Below are positions 42,273-50,995 of a stretch of 64,000 nucleotides of DNA, piece after piece. This DNA is from an uncultured Eubacteriales bacterium (GTDB lineage: Bacteria > Bacillota > Clostridia > Lachnospirales > Lachnospiraceae). The DNA is taken from the NCBI GenBank assembly GCA_900545175.1, contig UQYF01000006.1, positions 33,109 through 97,108 of the forward strand. The letters run 5' to 3'. A program made the translations under genes and the position numbers. Within the stretch, counting starts at the first letter, position 1. Each line of letters opens with the position of its first letter. The notes below the pieces were generated by a model that saw nothing but the letters and a program-made list of their open reading frames with translations, made no database searches and was not told the origin of the DNA.

Positions 42273-42473
42273 TTATAATTTTGTTACGTTTGTAGCCTGT
42301 GGTCCCTTAGCGCCATCAACTACGTCAAACTCTACAGCCTGACCCTCTTCAAGAGACTTGAAACCGTCCATGTTGAGACCTGAGTAATGTACGAATACAT
42401 CCTTGCCGTTCTCATCTGAGATGAAACCGTAGCCCTTTGAATTGCTGAACCACTTAACTGTACCCTTGCTCAT
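42273..42473 (-). CDS. Cold shock protein (CspA family)
   Basis: A 66-residue single cold-shock domain: MSKGTVKWFSNSKGYGFI with RNP1 (KGYGFI) and RNP2 (VFVHYSG), ending GPQATNVTKL. It binds single-stranded RNA and DNA as an RNA chaperone. The start at 42473 follows GGAGG by eight bases; the longer open frame upstream is untranslated leader. The leader of about 75 bases from the promoter at 42556-42584 is of the kind often involved in cold-regulated expression, but no specific element was identified. Confidence 0.96.
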   Translation of the reverse strand: MSKGTVKWFSNSKGYGFISDENGKDVFVHYSGLNMDGFKSLEEGQAVEFDVVDGAKGPQATNVTKL

Positions 42474-42555
42474 TGTGATACCTCCAAAATATTTAAAAAA
42501 AATTGATACTGTGAAGCTCTGCCACAGCACATGCGCTCTACTAAAGCACATCGTT

Positions 42556-42584
42556 AGAATATCACAGAAAACTAAAGGTGTCAA
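42556..42584 (-). promoter_or_regulatory. Promoter of the cold shock gene
   Basis: On the minus strand consensus TTGACA, a 17-base spacer ending in TGTGA, and TATTCT. It lies directly after the hslO stop codon. Confidence 0.75.
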
Positions 42585-42587
42585 GAA

Positions 42588-43469
42588 TTATCCTTTTGCA
42601 TATTTAAGTATTTTTTTAAGCTCATCAACCGTAAAATTATATGCAGTGTTGCAGAAATGACATTTAAGCTCGATAGTGTTTCCTTCATCTATCATTTCCT
42701 GCAATTCCTTCTTTCCGATGCTTATAAGAGCTTTCTCTACACGCTCTTTAGAACAATTACATCTGAATGCCGCAGGCGTCTTTTCATTGATGTCAAGCCC
42801 AAACTCTCCAAGTACTTCATTTAATATATCCTCCGGTGTCATGCCCTTATCGAGCATTGAAGTTATTGAACTCATGTTATTTATCTTCTCTTCAAGCCTG
42901 TCAATAATCGAATCCTCAGCAAATGGCATAACCTGAATTATAAGTCCTCCAGCCTGCTTTACTGTGTTATCATGTTCCATAAGCACGCCGAGTGCAACCG
43001 CTGACGGCACCTGCTCACTCGATGCGAAATAGTAAGTCAGGTCTTCAGCAATCTCTCCTGAGACAATCTGGCAGCTTCCACTGTAAGGCTCCTTCATTCC
43101 TATGTCCCTTATAACTGTGAGCATGCCTTTTCCGACTGCTCCCCCGACATCAAGCTTGCCTTTGCTGTTCGGAGGCAGAAGTACGTCCGGATTTCCTACA
43201 TATCCTTTTACGCCGGCCTTAGAATCAGCAGTAACCATCACTCCTCCTAGAGGTCCATCGCCTTCAAGCTTTATTGTGAGAAGGTCATCATCGCCCTTCA
43301 TCATAATGCCCATCATAGCTGCCGCAGATAACATTCTTCCGAGCGCTGCTGTCGCTACCGGCGATGTGTTATGTCTTTGCCTTGCCTCCTCGACAAGATT
43401 TTTTGAATAGATTGCAAATGCGCGAAGCTGGTTATCAGCCGCTGTTGCTCGTACAATATAATCTTCCAT
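42588..43469 (-). CDS. hslO: Redox-regulated chaperone Hsp33
   Basis: A 293-residue Hsp33, normal length. It begins YIVRATAADNQLRAFAI and ends in the zinc and redox switch: CNCSKERVEKALISIG (CxC) and CHFC (CxxC), about 30 residues apart. In the reduced form the four cysteines bind zinc; oxidation releases it and activates holdase activity in the cytoplasm. The ribosome binding site GAGGATTAA overlaps the stop codon of the methyltransferase gene upstream, so the two are probably co-transcribed and coupled. Confidence 0.97.
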   Translation of the reverse strand: MEDYIVRATAADNQLRAFAIYSKNLVEEARQRHNTSPVATAALGRMLSAAAMMGIMMKGDDDLLTIKLEGDGPLGGVMVTADSKAGVKGYVGNPDVLLPPNSKGKLDVGGAVGKGMLTVIRDIGMKEPYSGSCQIVSGEIAEDLTYYFASSEQVPSAVALGVLMEHDNTVKQAGGLIIQVMPFAEDSIIDRLEEKINNMSSITSMLDKGMTPEDILNEVLGEFGLDINEKTPAAFRCNCSKERVEKALISIGKKELQEMIDEGNTIELKCHFCNTAYNFTVDELKKILKYAKG

Positions 43470-43475
43470 TTTTAT

Positions 43476-44225
43476 TTAATCCTCATTTCTATATTTTTTT
43501 AAAATGTAGTAGGCTCTCTCACCTTTCACTTCATATTCTAAAAGCTCAAATCCGTATTTTTGTGCAGCAGCTTTTATGAACTTCTTTGAATATGCTCTCT
43601 GCCTGTGATGCTCTGTATAGCTTATGCAGAGATTTCCTGCTATCTTTTTGTAAAATGTTATATCGTATATGTTGATATGCGTCCTCTTATTATAATGGTT
43701 CTCCCAGACATACGATATTCTTCCTGCTCTGTCGGTAAAGACATTATCTCCCAACTCGCTGCGGTAGAATTCTTCCGTCTTCATGTCAAATATGAATACG
43801 CCGCCATCGCATAATTGATATGCTGCCGCTTTCATTGTCAATTCCAAATCCGCTCTTGTCGTCAGATAATTCATCGAGTCGCATACACTCACTATCCCGG
43901 CGCAGCTTCCCGGCTCTAAAAGCGGAGCTCTCATATCTGCAACATATGGCTCAAAATTAGGAATGATTTTTCTTTTTGCTTCATTAACCATATCAGCCGA
44001 AATATCAATTCCGACAACCTTATACCCTTCCATGCACAGGTAACGTGACATGCTTCCCGTTCCGCATCCAAGCTCCAATATAATACCGTCGGCTCTTCCC
44101 TGCTCTATGCAAGGCTTTACATTATACTTTTTTAACTTTCCTATTACATAACCAGCCCATTGTCCATATGGTATGTCAGCCATAAATGCATCATACCACC
44201 GTGCAAATTTTTTATATGCAGCCAT
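43476..44225 (-). CDS. Class I SAM-dependent methyltransferase (substrate unknown)
   Basis: A 249-residue methyltransferase beginning MAAYKKFARWYDAFMADIPY, with SAM motif I as ILELGCGTGSMSRYLCMEGY (about 49-68), motif II near VVGIDISADMV and the motif GIVSVCDSMNYL. This group of small stand-alone enzymes in Firmicutes lies beside many different genes and acts on unknown substrates. It is six bases upstream of hslO. The ribosome binding site is GGAGAG. Confidence 0.88.
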   Translation of the reverse strand: MAAYKKFARWYDAFMADIPYGQWAGYVIGKLKKYNVKPCIEQGRADGIILELGCGTGSMSRYLCMEGYKVVGIDISADMVNEAKRKIIPNFEPYVADMRAPLLEPGSCAGIVSVCDSMNYLTTRADLELTMKAAAYQLCDGGVFIFDMKTEEFYRSELGDNVFTDRAGRISYVWENHYNKRTHINIYDITFYKKIAGNLCISYTEHHRQRAYSKKFIKAAAQKYGFELLEYEVKGERAYYILKKYRNED

Positions 44226-44315
44226 AAACTCTCCATTTCCCAGCGCATTTTCACATCAGCCTTTTAATTTCACCGGATTATAGTATCAATTTTTTCCGTA
44301 AAATGCAAGCTGTGC

Positions 44316-44344
44316 TTGAATTTTAATCAGAATAAACGTATACT
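44316..44344 (+). promoter_or_regulatory. Promoter of the two-segment membrane protein gene
   Basis: TTGAAT, a 17-base spacer and TATACT, 35 bases before the start codon. Confidence 0.6.
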
Positions 44345-44379
44345 GTTTATACCAATAAAAAGGGGCAGATATATTCATT

Positions 44380-45360
44380 ATGAACACATTTCATCTTCAT
44401 GCAACCATAAAAAAAATCAATCGGCGCAAGCTGATTATGCCGGGAATTTTCTTAATATTCTGTATTTTTATGCTGCACGTCACTAAGCTCTACGATCTCT
44501 TTTCGCTTCCTGTTGTCACTAACCCGGCACAGGCAGCAGCAGAATATCACAACGGAACCTCCTACGTCAATGCCAGACTTTCCAATCTCTACTACACAGG
44601 TGTCAACCGCACCAGCGGAAGAAAAGTTAAAGGCTATTATTACTACTGTCTGTATGACAATAATTGCTATTATATACTTATCTCGCCAAGTGTGCTCGGA
44701 CTTGACGGCAATTCCCAGACACCGCCCGCAACACTGTCAGAGTTTAACTGCAAGGCGAAGCTTGACTCTAATATTGCTGAGATTGACGCTCTCAACAGCA
44801 TGGTAAGCACTAACCTCAACTGGACAAGCCAGTCACTCAACATGATGAGCAGCAAGGTTCTGATAAACCAGTACCGGATGTCACAGGGCAGGGAATATAT
44901 TCTTCTCACACTTATAGCCTTTGTAAGCCTTTTAGCTATATTACATGAGCTGATAATCGTCATTTCACTTATCAATCCACTGTATTCAAGAACTGTTCTG
45001 CGTCTGTCACGATACGGCAATAAGACAGAGCTTTATCAGGCTGCCTGTGATGAATTTGAATCTTCGCATCCATATGCGCCCGGAATAACACTCACTGACA
45101 ATTTTTTCATCGCTTACGACAAGCACAATATACATATAGTGCCGCTAAATGTCATTGTCTGGGCATACAAGTTCGGAACAATGCACACGATAATGCTCCG
45201 TCATAATATAAGCTATTCTCTCAGTGTTGTCGCCAATGACAAAAAGCATTACATTGTCCACCATAAGACCAAGGATGCGGTAGAGCTGGTACTAAATGCT
45301 CTTCAGACTCGTTTTCCTGAAATTCTCATCGGATACAGCGCCGGTAAATTTCAGACTTGA
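44380..45360 (+). CDS. Membrane protein with two transmembrane segments, unknown function
   Basis: A 326-residue protein. A first membrane segment (about 18-40) is followed by an outside domain of about 130 residues rich in Tyr, Ser and Asn (for example KGYYYYCLYDNNCYYILISP). A second segment (about 175-198) leads to a cytoplasmic domain of about 125 residues, with patterns like FFIAYDKHNIHIVPLNVIVWAYKFG, which looks like a PH-like beta fold. I do not recognise the family with certainty; DUF6709 is a possibility. The start has only a distant AGGGG. The stop overlaps the next gene's promoter. Confidence 0.75.
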   Translation: MNTFHLHATIKKINRRKLIMPGIFLIFCIFMLHVTKLYDLFSLPVVTNPAQAAAEYHNGTSYVNARLSNLYYTGVNRTSGRKVKGYYYYCLYDNNCYYILISPSVLGLDGNSQTPPATLSEFNCKAKLDSNIAEIDALNSMVSTNLNWTSQSLNMMSSKVLINQYRMSQGREYILLTLIAFVSLLAILHELIIVISLINPLYSRTVLRLSRYGNKTELYQAACDEFESSHPYAPGITLTDNFFIAYDKHNIHIVPLNVIVWAYKFGTMHTIMLRHNISYSLSVVANDKKHYIVHHKTKDAVELVLNALQTRFPEILIGYSAGKFQT

Positions 45361-45385
45361 CGTTATGATGCTTATGTTATAAAAT
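45357..45385 (+). promoter_or_regulatory. Promoter of the SEC-C protein gene
   Basis: TTGACG, a 17-base spacer and TAAAAT; the -35 overlaps the stop codon of the preceding gene. Confidence 0.6.
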
Positions 45386-45450
45386 AGCTTTACTATGGTT
45401 GTTTTAAAACGGCCGACAGAAGAATATTATTATTAGAAGGAAGTACAATC

Positions 45451-45957
45451 ATGTCATTACTTGAAACATGGAGAAATCTTGCCTATGAGCAGGAGATGGA
45501 TGACCAGAAATATCAGATGTTCTGGGCAACATATTTTAATTTTGAAAAAGGCGTATATGAGCAGATTCTTGCGTCTAAGGAGCCTGTAAGCGGAACTGTC
45601 AAGGAACTTGCTGAGCGTTTTGGTCTTGAACTTCTTACTATGGTAGGCGTTCTTGATGGAATCAATGACAGCTTGAAGACACCTAATCCTATTGAGACTA
45701 TGGATGAGAACACTGTTGTTTCCATGGATTTCGACAAAGAGTTACTTTACAAGAACATGGTAGCTGCAAAGGCTGAGTGGTTATACACTCTCCCACAGTG
45801 GGATTCTCTTCTTGACGCTGATACTCGTAAAGCTCTCTACAAGGAGCAGAAGCTTTCCACAACTGTTGTCAACACACAGCCTAAGGTTGGACGCAACGAC
45901 CCATGTCCATGTGGTTCCGGAAAGAAATATAAAAAATGCTGCGGAGCGAATGCATAA
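45451..45957 (+). CDS. SEC-C motif protein
   Basis: A 168-residue protein: an all-helical body (about 1-140) followed by a C-terminal zinc-binding SEC-C motif GRNDPCPCGSGKKYKKCC. The same motif ends SecA, where it binds SecB and ribosomes. Stand-alone proteins like this one are widespread in Firmicutes, but without an established role. The ribosome binding site is AAGGAAG. A strong terminator follows at 46050-46090. Confidence 0.9.
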   Translation: MSLLETWRNLAYEQEMDDQKYQMFWATYFNFEKGVYEQILASKEPVSGTVKELAERFGLELLTMVGVLDGINDSLKTPNPIETMDENTVVSMDFDKELLYKNMVAAKAEWLYTLPQWDSLLDADTRKALYKEQKLSTTVVNTQPKVGRNDPCPCGSGKKYKKCCGANA

Positions 45958-46049
45958 ATTATCTTTAAGTGTTAATACTCTTATTATCACCAAAGATGAT
46001 TTACCGATTTTCTGTCTTGATGGCAGGAAATTATCCTCCCCTTTTTATG

Positions 46050-46090
46050 GCACACGGCACGGATGTATTCTGTTGCCGTGTGCTTTTTTA
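46050..46090 (+). terminator. Terminator after the SEC-C gene
   Basis: GCACACGGCA pairs with TGCCGTGTGC over a 14-base loop, followed by TTTTTTAT. Confidence 0.92.
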
Positions 46091-46240
46091 TATGCGGCAT
46101 ATAAAAAGCCCTCCGGGCAGAAACGCACTGCAGCAAAACGAAACCATGTCGCTTAGGCGACCTGCCGCATGCATATTTTCCTGTAAAACTGCATAGCTTT
46201 CGGGTGAAAAATCGAAATTTTCAATCACCTTCTATTGATA
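46091..46240 (+). ncRNA. Candidate structured leader RNA upstream of a small membrane protein gene
   Basis: After the SEC-C terminator the next 173 bases before the 70-aa gene are non-coding but can fold well. A closing stem ATGCGGCA (46094-46101) / TGCCGCAT (46163-46170) encloses two short hairpins, GCCC-TCC-GGGC (about 46108-46118) and GTCGC-TTAG-GCGAC (about 46148-46161), joined by an A-rich stretch. A further hairpin GGTGA...TCACC lies at about 46203-46229, just ahead of the ribosome binding site. No known riboswitch class matches by eye, and no clear promoter was found. Confidence 0.4.
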
Positions 46241-46263
46241 AACTGTAAAGGAGAATGTTCCAT

Positions 46264-46476
46264 ATGAAGAAAAGAATATTAGCGATTGGTGCGATTGTAA
46301 TTTTAGTCGGTCTGTACATAGCCTGTCTTGTGCTTGCACTCATACATAGTGAAGCCGCATTCAAGCTTTTACAGCTCACTCTTGTGATGACTGTGCTTGT
46401 GCCTGTGACTGCATATGTTGTCATGATGTTTTATAAGCTCAATCACAGAGATGATGATTTTGATGAAAATAAATGA
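46264..46476 (+). CDS. Small two-segment membrane protein (70 aa)
   Basis: A 70-residue protein with two hydrophobic helices (about 3-25 and 35-58) and an acidic tail (NHRDDDFDENK). The start at 46264 is chosen because AAAGGAG lies ten bases before it, too close to the alternative ATG at 46255. The family is not recognised. The preceding leader appears structured, and the stop codon lies inside a hairpin shared with the convergent methyltransferase gene. Confidence 0.72.
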   Translation: MKKRILAIGAIVILVGLYIACLVLALIHSEAAFKLLQLTLVMTVLVPVTAYVVMMFYKLNHRDDDFDENK

Positions 46477-46501
46477 GCATGGAGGCTTAGCCTTCATGCT
46501 C
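46475..46501. terminator. Hairpin shared by two convergent coding ends
   Basis: GAGCATG...CATGCTC with an AGG/CCT extension; it contains the end of the plus-strand stop codon and the last codons of the minus-strand gene. ATTTATTTTC follows on the minus strand. Confidence 0.6.
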
Positions 46502-47992
46502 AAATACTATAAGTTCACTGTTATTTTTCTCTGATATAGCTATGCGCTTCAATATTCTGTAACCGGAACTCTTTGAATATTTCAAAGCCATCTGCGGATT
46601 TCTCGAATACATTATAATTCTTCCACTGTCTGTAAGCCTGCGGGATGCCGCTTTAAAAAATCTCTTATATATGTTATCTATTTCAAGCGTCACCTTGTCA
46701 TTCAACGCAAATGGCATATCGGTGAATATCTCATCAAAAAGATAATCATGTTCAAAGGTAAAGAAATCTCTGTTGACATAGTGGACAATCTGCTCTGCCG
46801 CCTGTGTATTCTCCTTTGCACCTGTGATAGCTTCTGCGTTAATATCAAGACCATATGATGTATTGGCTTTGACAATCTTCTGTCTCTCAATAAGCATTGT
46901 TCCGACACCGCAAAATGGGTCTAATACCTGTGCATCAGGAATCATATATTCCTTGGCAAGCTCCACCATAAGCGCCGCATTCACCGGCTTTATAGAGGCA
47001 GCTATATGCTTCTTAAAATACGAAAATCGTTCATCGTTAATCGTGTAAAGCTTCAAAAGCATGTTAAGCTCATGGTCTTTATTCTCGATAAGACGCAGTT
47101 CAATCTCATAATCGGAGGCTGAATTTATCAGTCTTCTACCGCTCTGCCTTTCAAGCTCGGCTGAAAATCTTCTGACAAACTTTCCCTTCTTTTCCATGTC
47201 GAGTGTGCTCTTTAACTCTACGCGGAAATAGAACGGCTGATTTTTCTCTCCTCTGTGCAGCTTATCAAGAAGCTTTAGCAGTCCCGACTCTGCAATCGTC
47301 TTAGCTGCCGTACCGGCGTCAAATCCGCTTGTCCTGCTCCCCGGTATGACAAATAGCACATCGCTGTATGTTCGCACATCATTTAAAAATGAGAGATTAT
47401 CCGTTGTGAAACGAACTCCGCCCTTGAATGGCAGAAGCTTAACGCCAATGTCGCTAAGCTGTGACTTAGTCACATCCATATTAAGCTTATTGGTGATAAG
47501 TATGCCCTCAACATTGTCATCAAGTCTTCTAAAGCCTGTAAAGCAATGCTTTGTAACACCTTCAAAGGAAACAATAAGTTCCGTGAGAGCTCTCATCTCT
47601 TCATCTATATGCTTCCTGTTCTCAGGTGTAATCTCTGCTTCGGAAAGCTCTCTGACACGTTCCTTAAAAAAAGGAAGATATTCTTCAATATCATATCCCT
47701 TCAAAGCTTCAAGGTATGCCGACTTCACAAAAAGCTGGCTTTCTTTTTTGTAGCCATCCACAAGTGAATCTGTAAAATCAGACATATCCAGCCCTCCCAT
47801 CAGGAGGGCTGCATTTTTTCTGACTTTCGCATCATCGCTGTCAAGGAAGCTCTTCATTGACTCAATATCATCCTCGACAAGCTCAAACAAATCATTCATC
47901 AAGGCATCATCCTTGATTGCACTGCGGAGTGCACTCAGATTCTGCCTTGTGTCTATGCCTCTCTTGGCATTCTCATAAAGTTCTCTAACCAT
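46487..47992 (-). CDS. SAM-dependent methyltransferase (TRM11/UPF0020-like) with helical-repeat N-terminus
   Basis: A 501-residue protein. The first 130 residues or so look like HEAT-type helical repeats (DDAKVRKNAALLMGGLDMSD). A middle region (about 150-330) resembles the ferredoxin-like/THUMP part of RNA methyltransferases. A C-terminal Rossmann domain follows with VLDPFCGVGTMLIER and YGLDINAEAITGAKENT. The catalytic loop, normally D/N-PP-Y/F, reads TDMPFAL, so one proline is replaced by Met. A tRNA or rRNA guanine/adenine N-methyltransferase role is inferred. The ATG follows the purA stop by two bases with no good ribosome binding site, implying coupling to purA. Confidence 0.75.
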   Translation of the reverse strand: MVRELYENAKRGIDTRQNLSALRSAIKDDALMNDLFELVEDDIESMKSFLDSDDAKVRKNAALLMGGLDMSDFTDSLVDGYKKESQLFVKSAYLEALKGYDIEEYLPFFKERVRELSEAEITPENRKHIDEEMRALTELIVSFEGVTKHCFTGFRRLDDNVEGILITNKLNMDVTKSQLSDIGVKLLPFKGGVRFTTDNLSFLNDVRTYSDVLFVIPGSRTSGFDAGTAAKTIAESGLLKLLDKLHRGEKNQPFYFRVELKSTLDMEKKGKFVRRFSAELERQSGRRLINSASDYEIELRLIENKDHELNMLLKLYTINDERFSYFKKHIAASIKPVNAALMVELAKEYMIPDAQVLDPFCGVGTMLIERQKIVKANTSYGLDINAEAITGAKENTQAAEQIVHYVNRDFFTFEHDYLFDEIFTDMPFALNDKVTLEIDNIYKRFFKAASRRLTDSGRIIMYSRNPQMALKYSKSSGYRILKRIAISEKNNSELIVFEHEG

Positions 47993-47994
47993 AA

Positions 47995-49281
47995 TTATAA
48001 TCTGCTTGTTCTCTTTATAATATCATGTCTCTTAGGTCCATTTGATACAAGAGTTATAGGTGCCTGAATCTCCTGCTCGATAGCATCAATATAATCCTTA
48101 CAAGCCTGTGGAAGATCATCATAATTCTTGATTCCTCTGATATCGCACTTCCAGCCCGGCATCTTCTTAAGAACAGGCTTAGCTTTCTCAAGCTTGTATG
48201 TTGTAGGGAAATCTTTAACTATCTCTCCGTCTATCTCATAACCTACACACATAGGAATCTCATCTAAGTATCCCAGAACATCAAGTACTGTCAAAGCAAC
48301 CTCTGTTGTTCCCTGCATACGCACACCGTAACGTGTGGCAACAGCATCGAACCATCCCATACGTCTCGGACGGCCTGTTGTGGCACCGAACTCGCCTCCG
48401 TCACCGCCGCGTCTTCTAAGCTCATCTGCTTCATCTCCGAAAATCTCACTGACAAATGCACCTGCACCTACTGCTGATGAATATGCCTTGACAACTGTGA
48501 CAACATCCTTAATCTCCGAAGCCGGTATGCCTGCTCCAATAGCACCATATGCTGCGAGTGTTGAAGATGATGTTACCATAGGATAAATTCCGTGATCCGG
48601 ATCCTTGAGTGCTCCAAGCTGACCCTCAAGAAGAATATTCTTTCCTTCCTTGATAGCGTTGTGTAAGTAGAGTGATACATCTGCAACATAAGGCTCTACC
48701 ATATCTCTGTATGAAAGCATAAGCTTGAATACTTCATCAGCATCAAGAAGCGGCTTATGATAGAGGTGCTCAAGCAGAATATTCTTGTATGCAACAACTC
48801 TATCAACCTTCTCCTTAAGAGAAGCCTCGTCGAAGAGTTCACTCACCTGAAAACCAATCTTAGCATATTTATCTGAATAGAAAGGAGCAATACCCGACTT
48901 TGTCGAGCCAAATGACTTTCCAGCAAGTCTCGCTTCCTCGTATGTATCGAAATCAACATGATACGGCATAAGAATCTGTGCCCTGTCCGATACAAGAATC
49001 TTAGGTGCCGGCACACCTCTGTCCTCCAGGCTCTTAATCTCATTGAAGAGATAAGGAATGTTGAGTGCAACTCCGTTACCTATAACACTTGTTGTATGAT
49101 TATAGAATACACCCGATGGAAGAAGATGAAGTGCGAACTTGCCATAGTCATTGATAATGGTATGGCCTGCATTGCTTCCTCCCTGAAAACGAACAATAAT
49201 ATCCGACTCCTCAGCAAGCATATCTGTAATCTTACCCTTGCCTTCGTCTCCCCAGTTTGCTCCGACAATAGCCTTAACCAT
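47995..49281 (-). CDS. purA: Adenylosuccinate synthase
   Basis: A 428-residue enzyme that joins IMP and aspartate using GTP, the first step from IMP to AMP. It begins with the phosphate loop GANWGDEGKGKITD and has QGGSNAGHTI, the switch region GSTKSGIAP, the IMP-binding GATTGRPRRMGWFD and the C-terminal SNGPKRHDII. The length is typical. AGGAGG precedes the start. The methyltransferase gene follows within two bases. The other purine genes in the window form a separate operon at 57-61 kb. Confidence 0.98.
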   Translation of the reverse strand: MVKAIVGANWGDEGKGKITDMLAEESDIIVRFQGGSNAGHTIINDYGKFALHLLPSGVFYNHTTSVIGNGVALNIPYLFNEIKSLEDRGVPAPKILVSDRAQILMPYHVDFDTYEEARLAGKSFGSTKSGIAPFYSDKYAKIGFQVSELFDEASLKEKVDRVVAYKNILLEHLYHKPLLDADEVFKLMLSYRDMVEPYVADVSLYLHNAIKEGKNILLEGQLGALKDPDHGIYPMVTSSSTLAAYGAIGAGIPASEIKDVVTVVKAYSSAVGAGAFVSEIFGDEADELRRRGGDGGEFGATTGRPRRMGWFDAVATRYGVRMQGTTEVALTVLDVLGYLDEIPMCVGYEIDGEIVKDFPTTYKLEKAKPVLKKMPGWKCDIRGIKNYDDLPQACKDYIDAIEQEIQAPITLVSNGPKRHDIIKRTSRL

Positions 49282-49373
49282 GGTTATTCCTCCTAAATAG
49301 TCAATAATAATGTATGAATCTTATCATACTTTTAATTTGATAGTATAGGTTCAAGCCCATACTGTTGTAGTAT

Positions 49374-49402
49374 ACTATAAAAACTCATTTATGTAAATGC
49401 AA
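49374..49402 (-). promoter_or_regulatory. Promoter of purA
   Basis: On the minus strand TTGCAT, a 17-base spacer and TATAGT. The leader of about 90 bases contains an inverted repeat (ATAGTATA / TATACTAT, about 49340-49379) that partly overlaps the -10; it could be an operator or hairpin. Confidence 0.55.
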
Positions 49403-49521
49403 TAAACGAAAAATACAAAATATATTACAAGGAAAAATTTTTCCGATTCCACTTCGTTTTTTACTGCAATACCTGTTTTATCCTGTATAATCTGTAAACA
49501 GCCGGTTAAAGCTCTGCCTTG

Positions 49522-50922
49522 TCAATTCTTTGAAAGCACAGCTTCAAGAACATCGAAGAAATTTTCAAAGGTCTTTCTGCAGCACATCGGATTCTCAATC
49601 ACAATTCCGTCCGCCGCAAGTCCTGTTACCGCAAATGCCATAGCCATCCTATGGTCATCAAAGGTCTTAATGTGTGCCGGCTGCGGTATGCCATGACAGA
49701 TATAGATACCCTCTTTTCCATCCTCTGTAAATGTTCCGCACTCAATATTCATGGCACGAAGATTGGTAAGTACCGCTTCTATTCTGTCCGATTCCTGAAG
49801 CCTTATGTGGCCAACATTATGTATCCTTGTTGTTCCCTGTGCAAACGGAGCGATTGCAGCAAGCGTCATACTCTGGTCGGAGAAATCATTCATATCAACG
49901 TCCACCGGCTTCAATATTCCGCCATCCGGTGCATCCACCTGTATGCCCTCCCCTGTCTGATTCACTGTACATCCCATTTTTTTCAGTACATCAAGAAATT
50001 TCATGTCCCCCTGCAGCATTCCGTATCTGCTCTCCCTCACGGTGACACTTCCGCCGGTAACAGCCGCCGCCGCCCAGAAATAACATGCCGCCGAGATATC
50101 CGGCTCAATATAATATTTCCCTGTATTATACCTCTGTCCTGCCCCTACATGATAATCATGTCCATCATATTCTACATTGCACCCAAAAGCTTTCATCATT
50201 GCAGAGGTTATCCTTATATATGCCCCATCTGTCTTTTCGCTGGTTATCTTAATGTCAAGCCCCTCAGGAATAAGCACTCCCGCCATCATTAGTGCACTCA
50301 AAAACTGGGTACTGCGGCTTATATCTATATGGACAACCGCGGGCCTATCTCCCGCATTGCCGGTTCCTGTATCCATAAAAGCGGTATTCTGTGCATTATC
50401 CGGACTGCAGTTCTTATCCGGCACACCATGACAGCCGCGTCCTCTCACCTTCACCGGCAGATGTCCCTTCTCACCGAGATATTCAAATTCGGCTCCTAAC
50501 TCTGTCAATGCTTCAAAAAGCGAATCCATTGGTCTTGCCTGCATCTGCGGTGTGGCATTTATTGTATATCCGCCGTCTGAGAGCGCAAGCATTGCTGTGA
50601 GGAAACGTGCCGCAGTACCGGCGCTCCCCACGTCTATCGTGCCTGTCCTGTTAGGTATTTTTCCACTAAGCCCATCTATCTCCACCCTTTTATCCACTTC
50701 ATCGACATCCACCTTGTACCCTAATGCTTTAAGGCTCCCTATGAAATGTCTCGAATCATCCGAAAATAATGCCCCCTCAAGAACCGTGTGACCGCAAGCC
50801 ATCGCTGCCATAAACAGTGCCCTGTTGGTCACGCTCTTAGAACCCGGAACCGTAACACATGCCCTTATAGGATGAACTGCCCTCCTTACCTTATATACAC
50901 TACCTGTTTCACCTGCACCCAT
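49522..50922 (-). CDS. aroA: 3-phosphoshikimate 1-carboxyvinyltransferase (EPSP synthase) with an insertion
   Basis: A 466-residue enzyme that transfers enolpyruvate from PEP to shikimate-3-phosphate; typical length is 425-435. Landmarks are VPGSKSVTNRALF (25-37), SAGTAARFLTAM (100-111), QMQARPMDSL (127-136), SRSTQFLSALMM (202-213) and DHRMAMAFAV. Extra length comes from an N-terminal extension of about 15 residues and an insertion at about 164-193 (CHGVPDKNCSPDNAQ...) that is Cys-, Asn- and Gly-rich and sits in a surface loop. The ribosome binding site is GAGG. No other shikimate pathway gene is adjacent. A 233-bp structured repeat lies just upstream. Confidence 0.95.
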   Translation of the reverse strand: MGAGETGSVYKVRRAVHPIRACVTVPGSKSVTNRALFMAAMACGHTVLEGALFSDDSRHFIGSLKALGYKVDVDEVDKRVEIDGLSGKIPNRTGTIDVGSAGTAARFLTAMLALSDGGYTINATPQMQARPMDSLFEALTELGAEFEYLGEKGHLPVKVRGRGCHGVPDKNCSPDNAQNTAFMDTGTGNAGDRPAVVHIDISRSTQFLSALMMAGVLIPEGLDIKITSEKTDGAYIRITSAMMKAFGCNVEYDGHDYHVGAGQRYNTGKYYIEPDISAACYFWAAAAVTGGSVTVRESRYGMLQGDMKFLDVLKKMGCTVNQTGEGIQVDAPDGGILKPVDVDMNDFSDQSMTLAAIAPFAQGTTRIHNVGHIRLQESDRIEAVLTNLRAMNIECGTFTEDGKEGIYICHGIPQPAHIKTFDDHRMAMAFAVTGLAADGIVIENPMCCRKTFENFFDVLEAVLSKN

Positions 50923-50995
50923 GATATTCCTCGCTTCTTATTTTTGCTTTTATAATTTTTTTGATGGGGACAAAACATGTTATGTATACCTGGCT

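Noticed and set aside
46091..46175. A cyclic di-GMP-I riboswitch in the leader of the 70-aa gene
   Set aside because: AAAAAGCCCTCCGGGCAGAA looks slightly like the tetraloop-receptor part, but the conserved CGCAAAGC core and the matching 3' half are absent.
49340..49380. A tRNA-like T-loop sequence (GGTTCAAGCCC)
   Set aside because: No acceptor stem, D-arm or anticodon arm can be folded around it. It lies in the purA leader and is explained by the inverted repeat there.
49651..50292. A 213-residue plus-strand open frame
   Set aside because: It is antisense to aroA, has no ribosome binding site and shows a Cys/His-rich shadow composition with no family resemblance.
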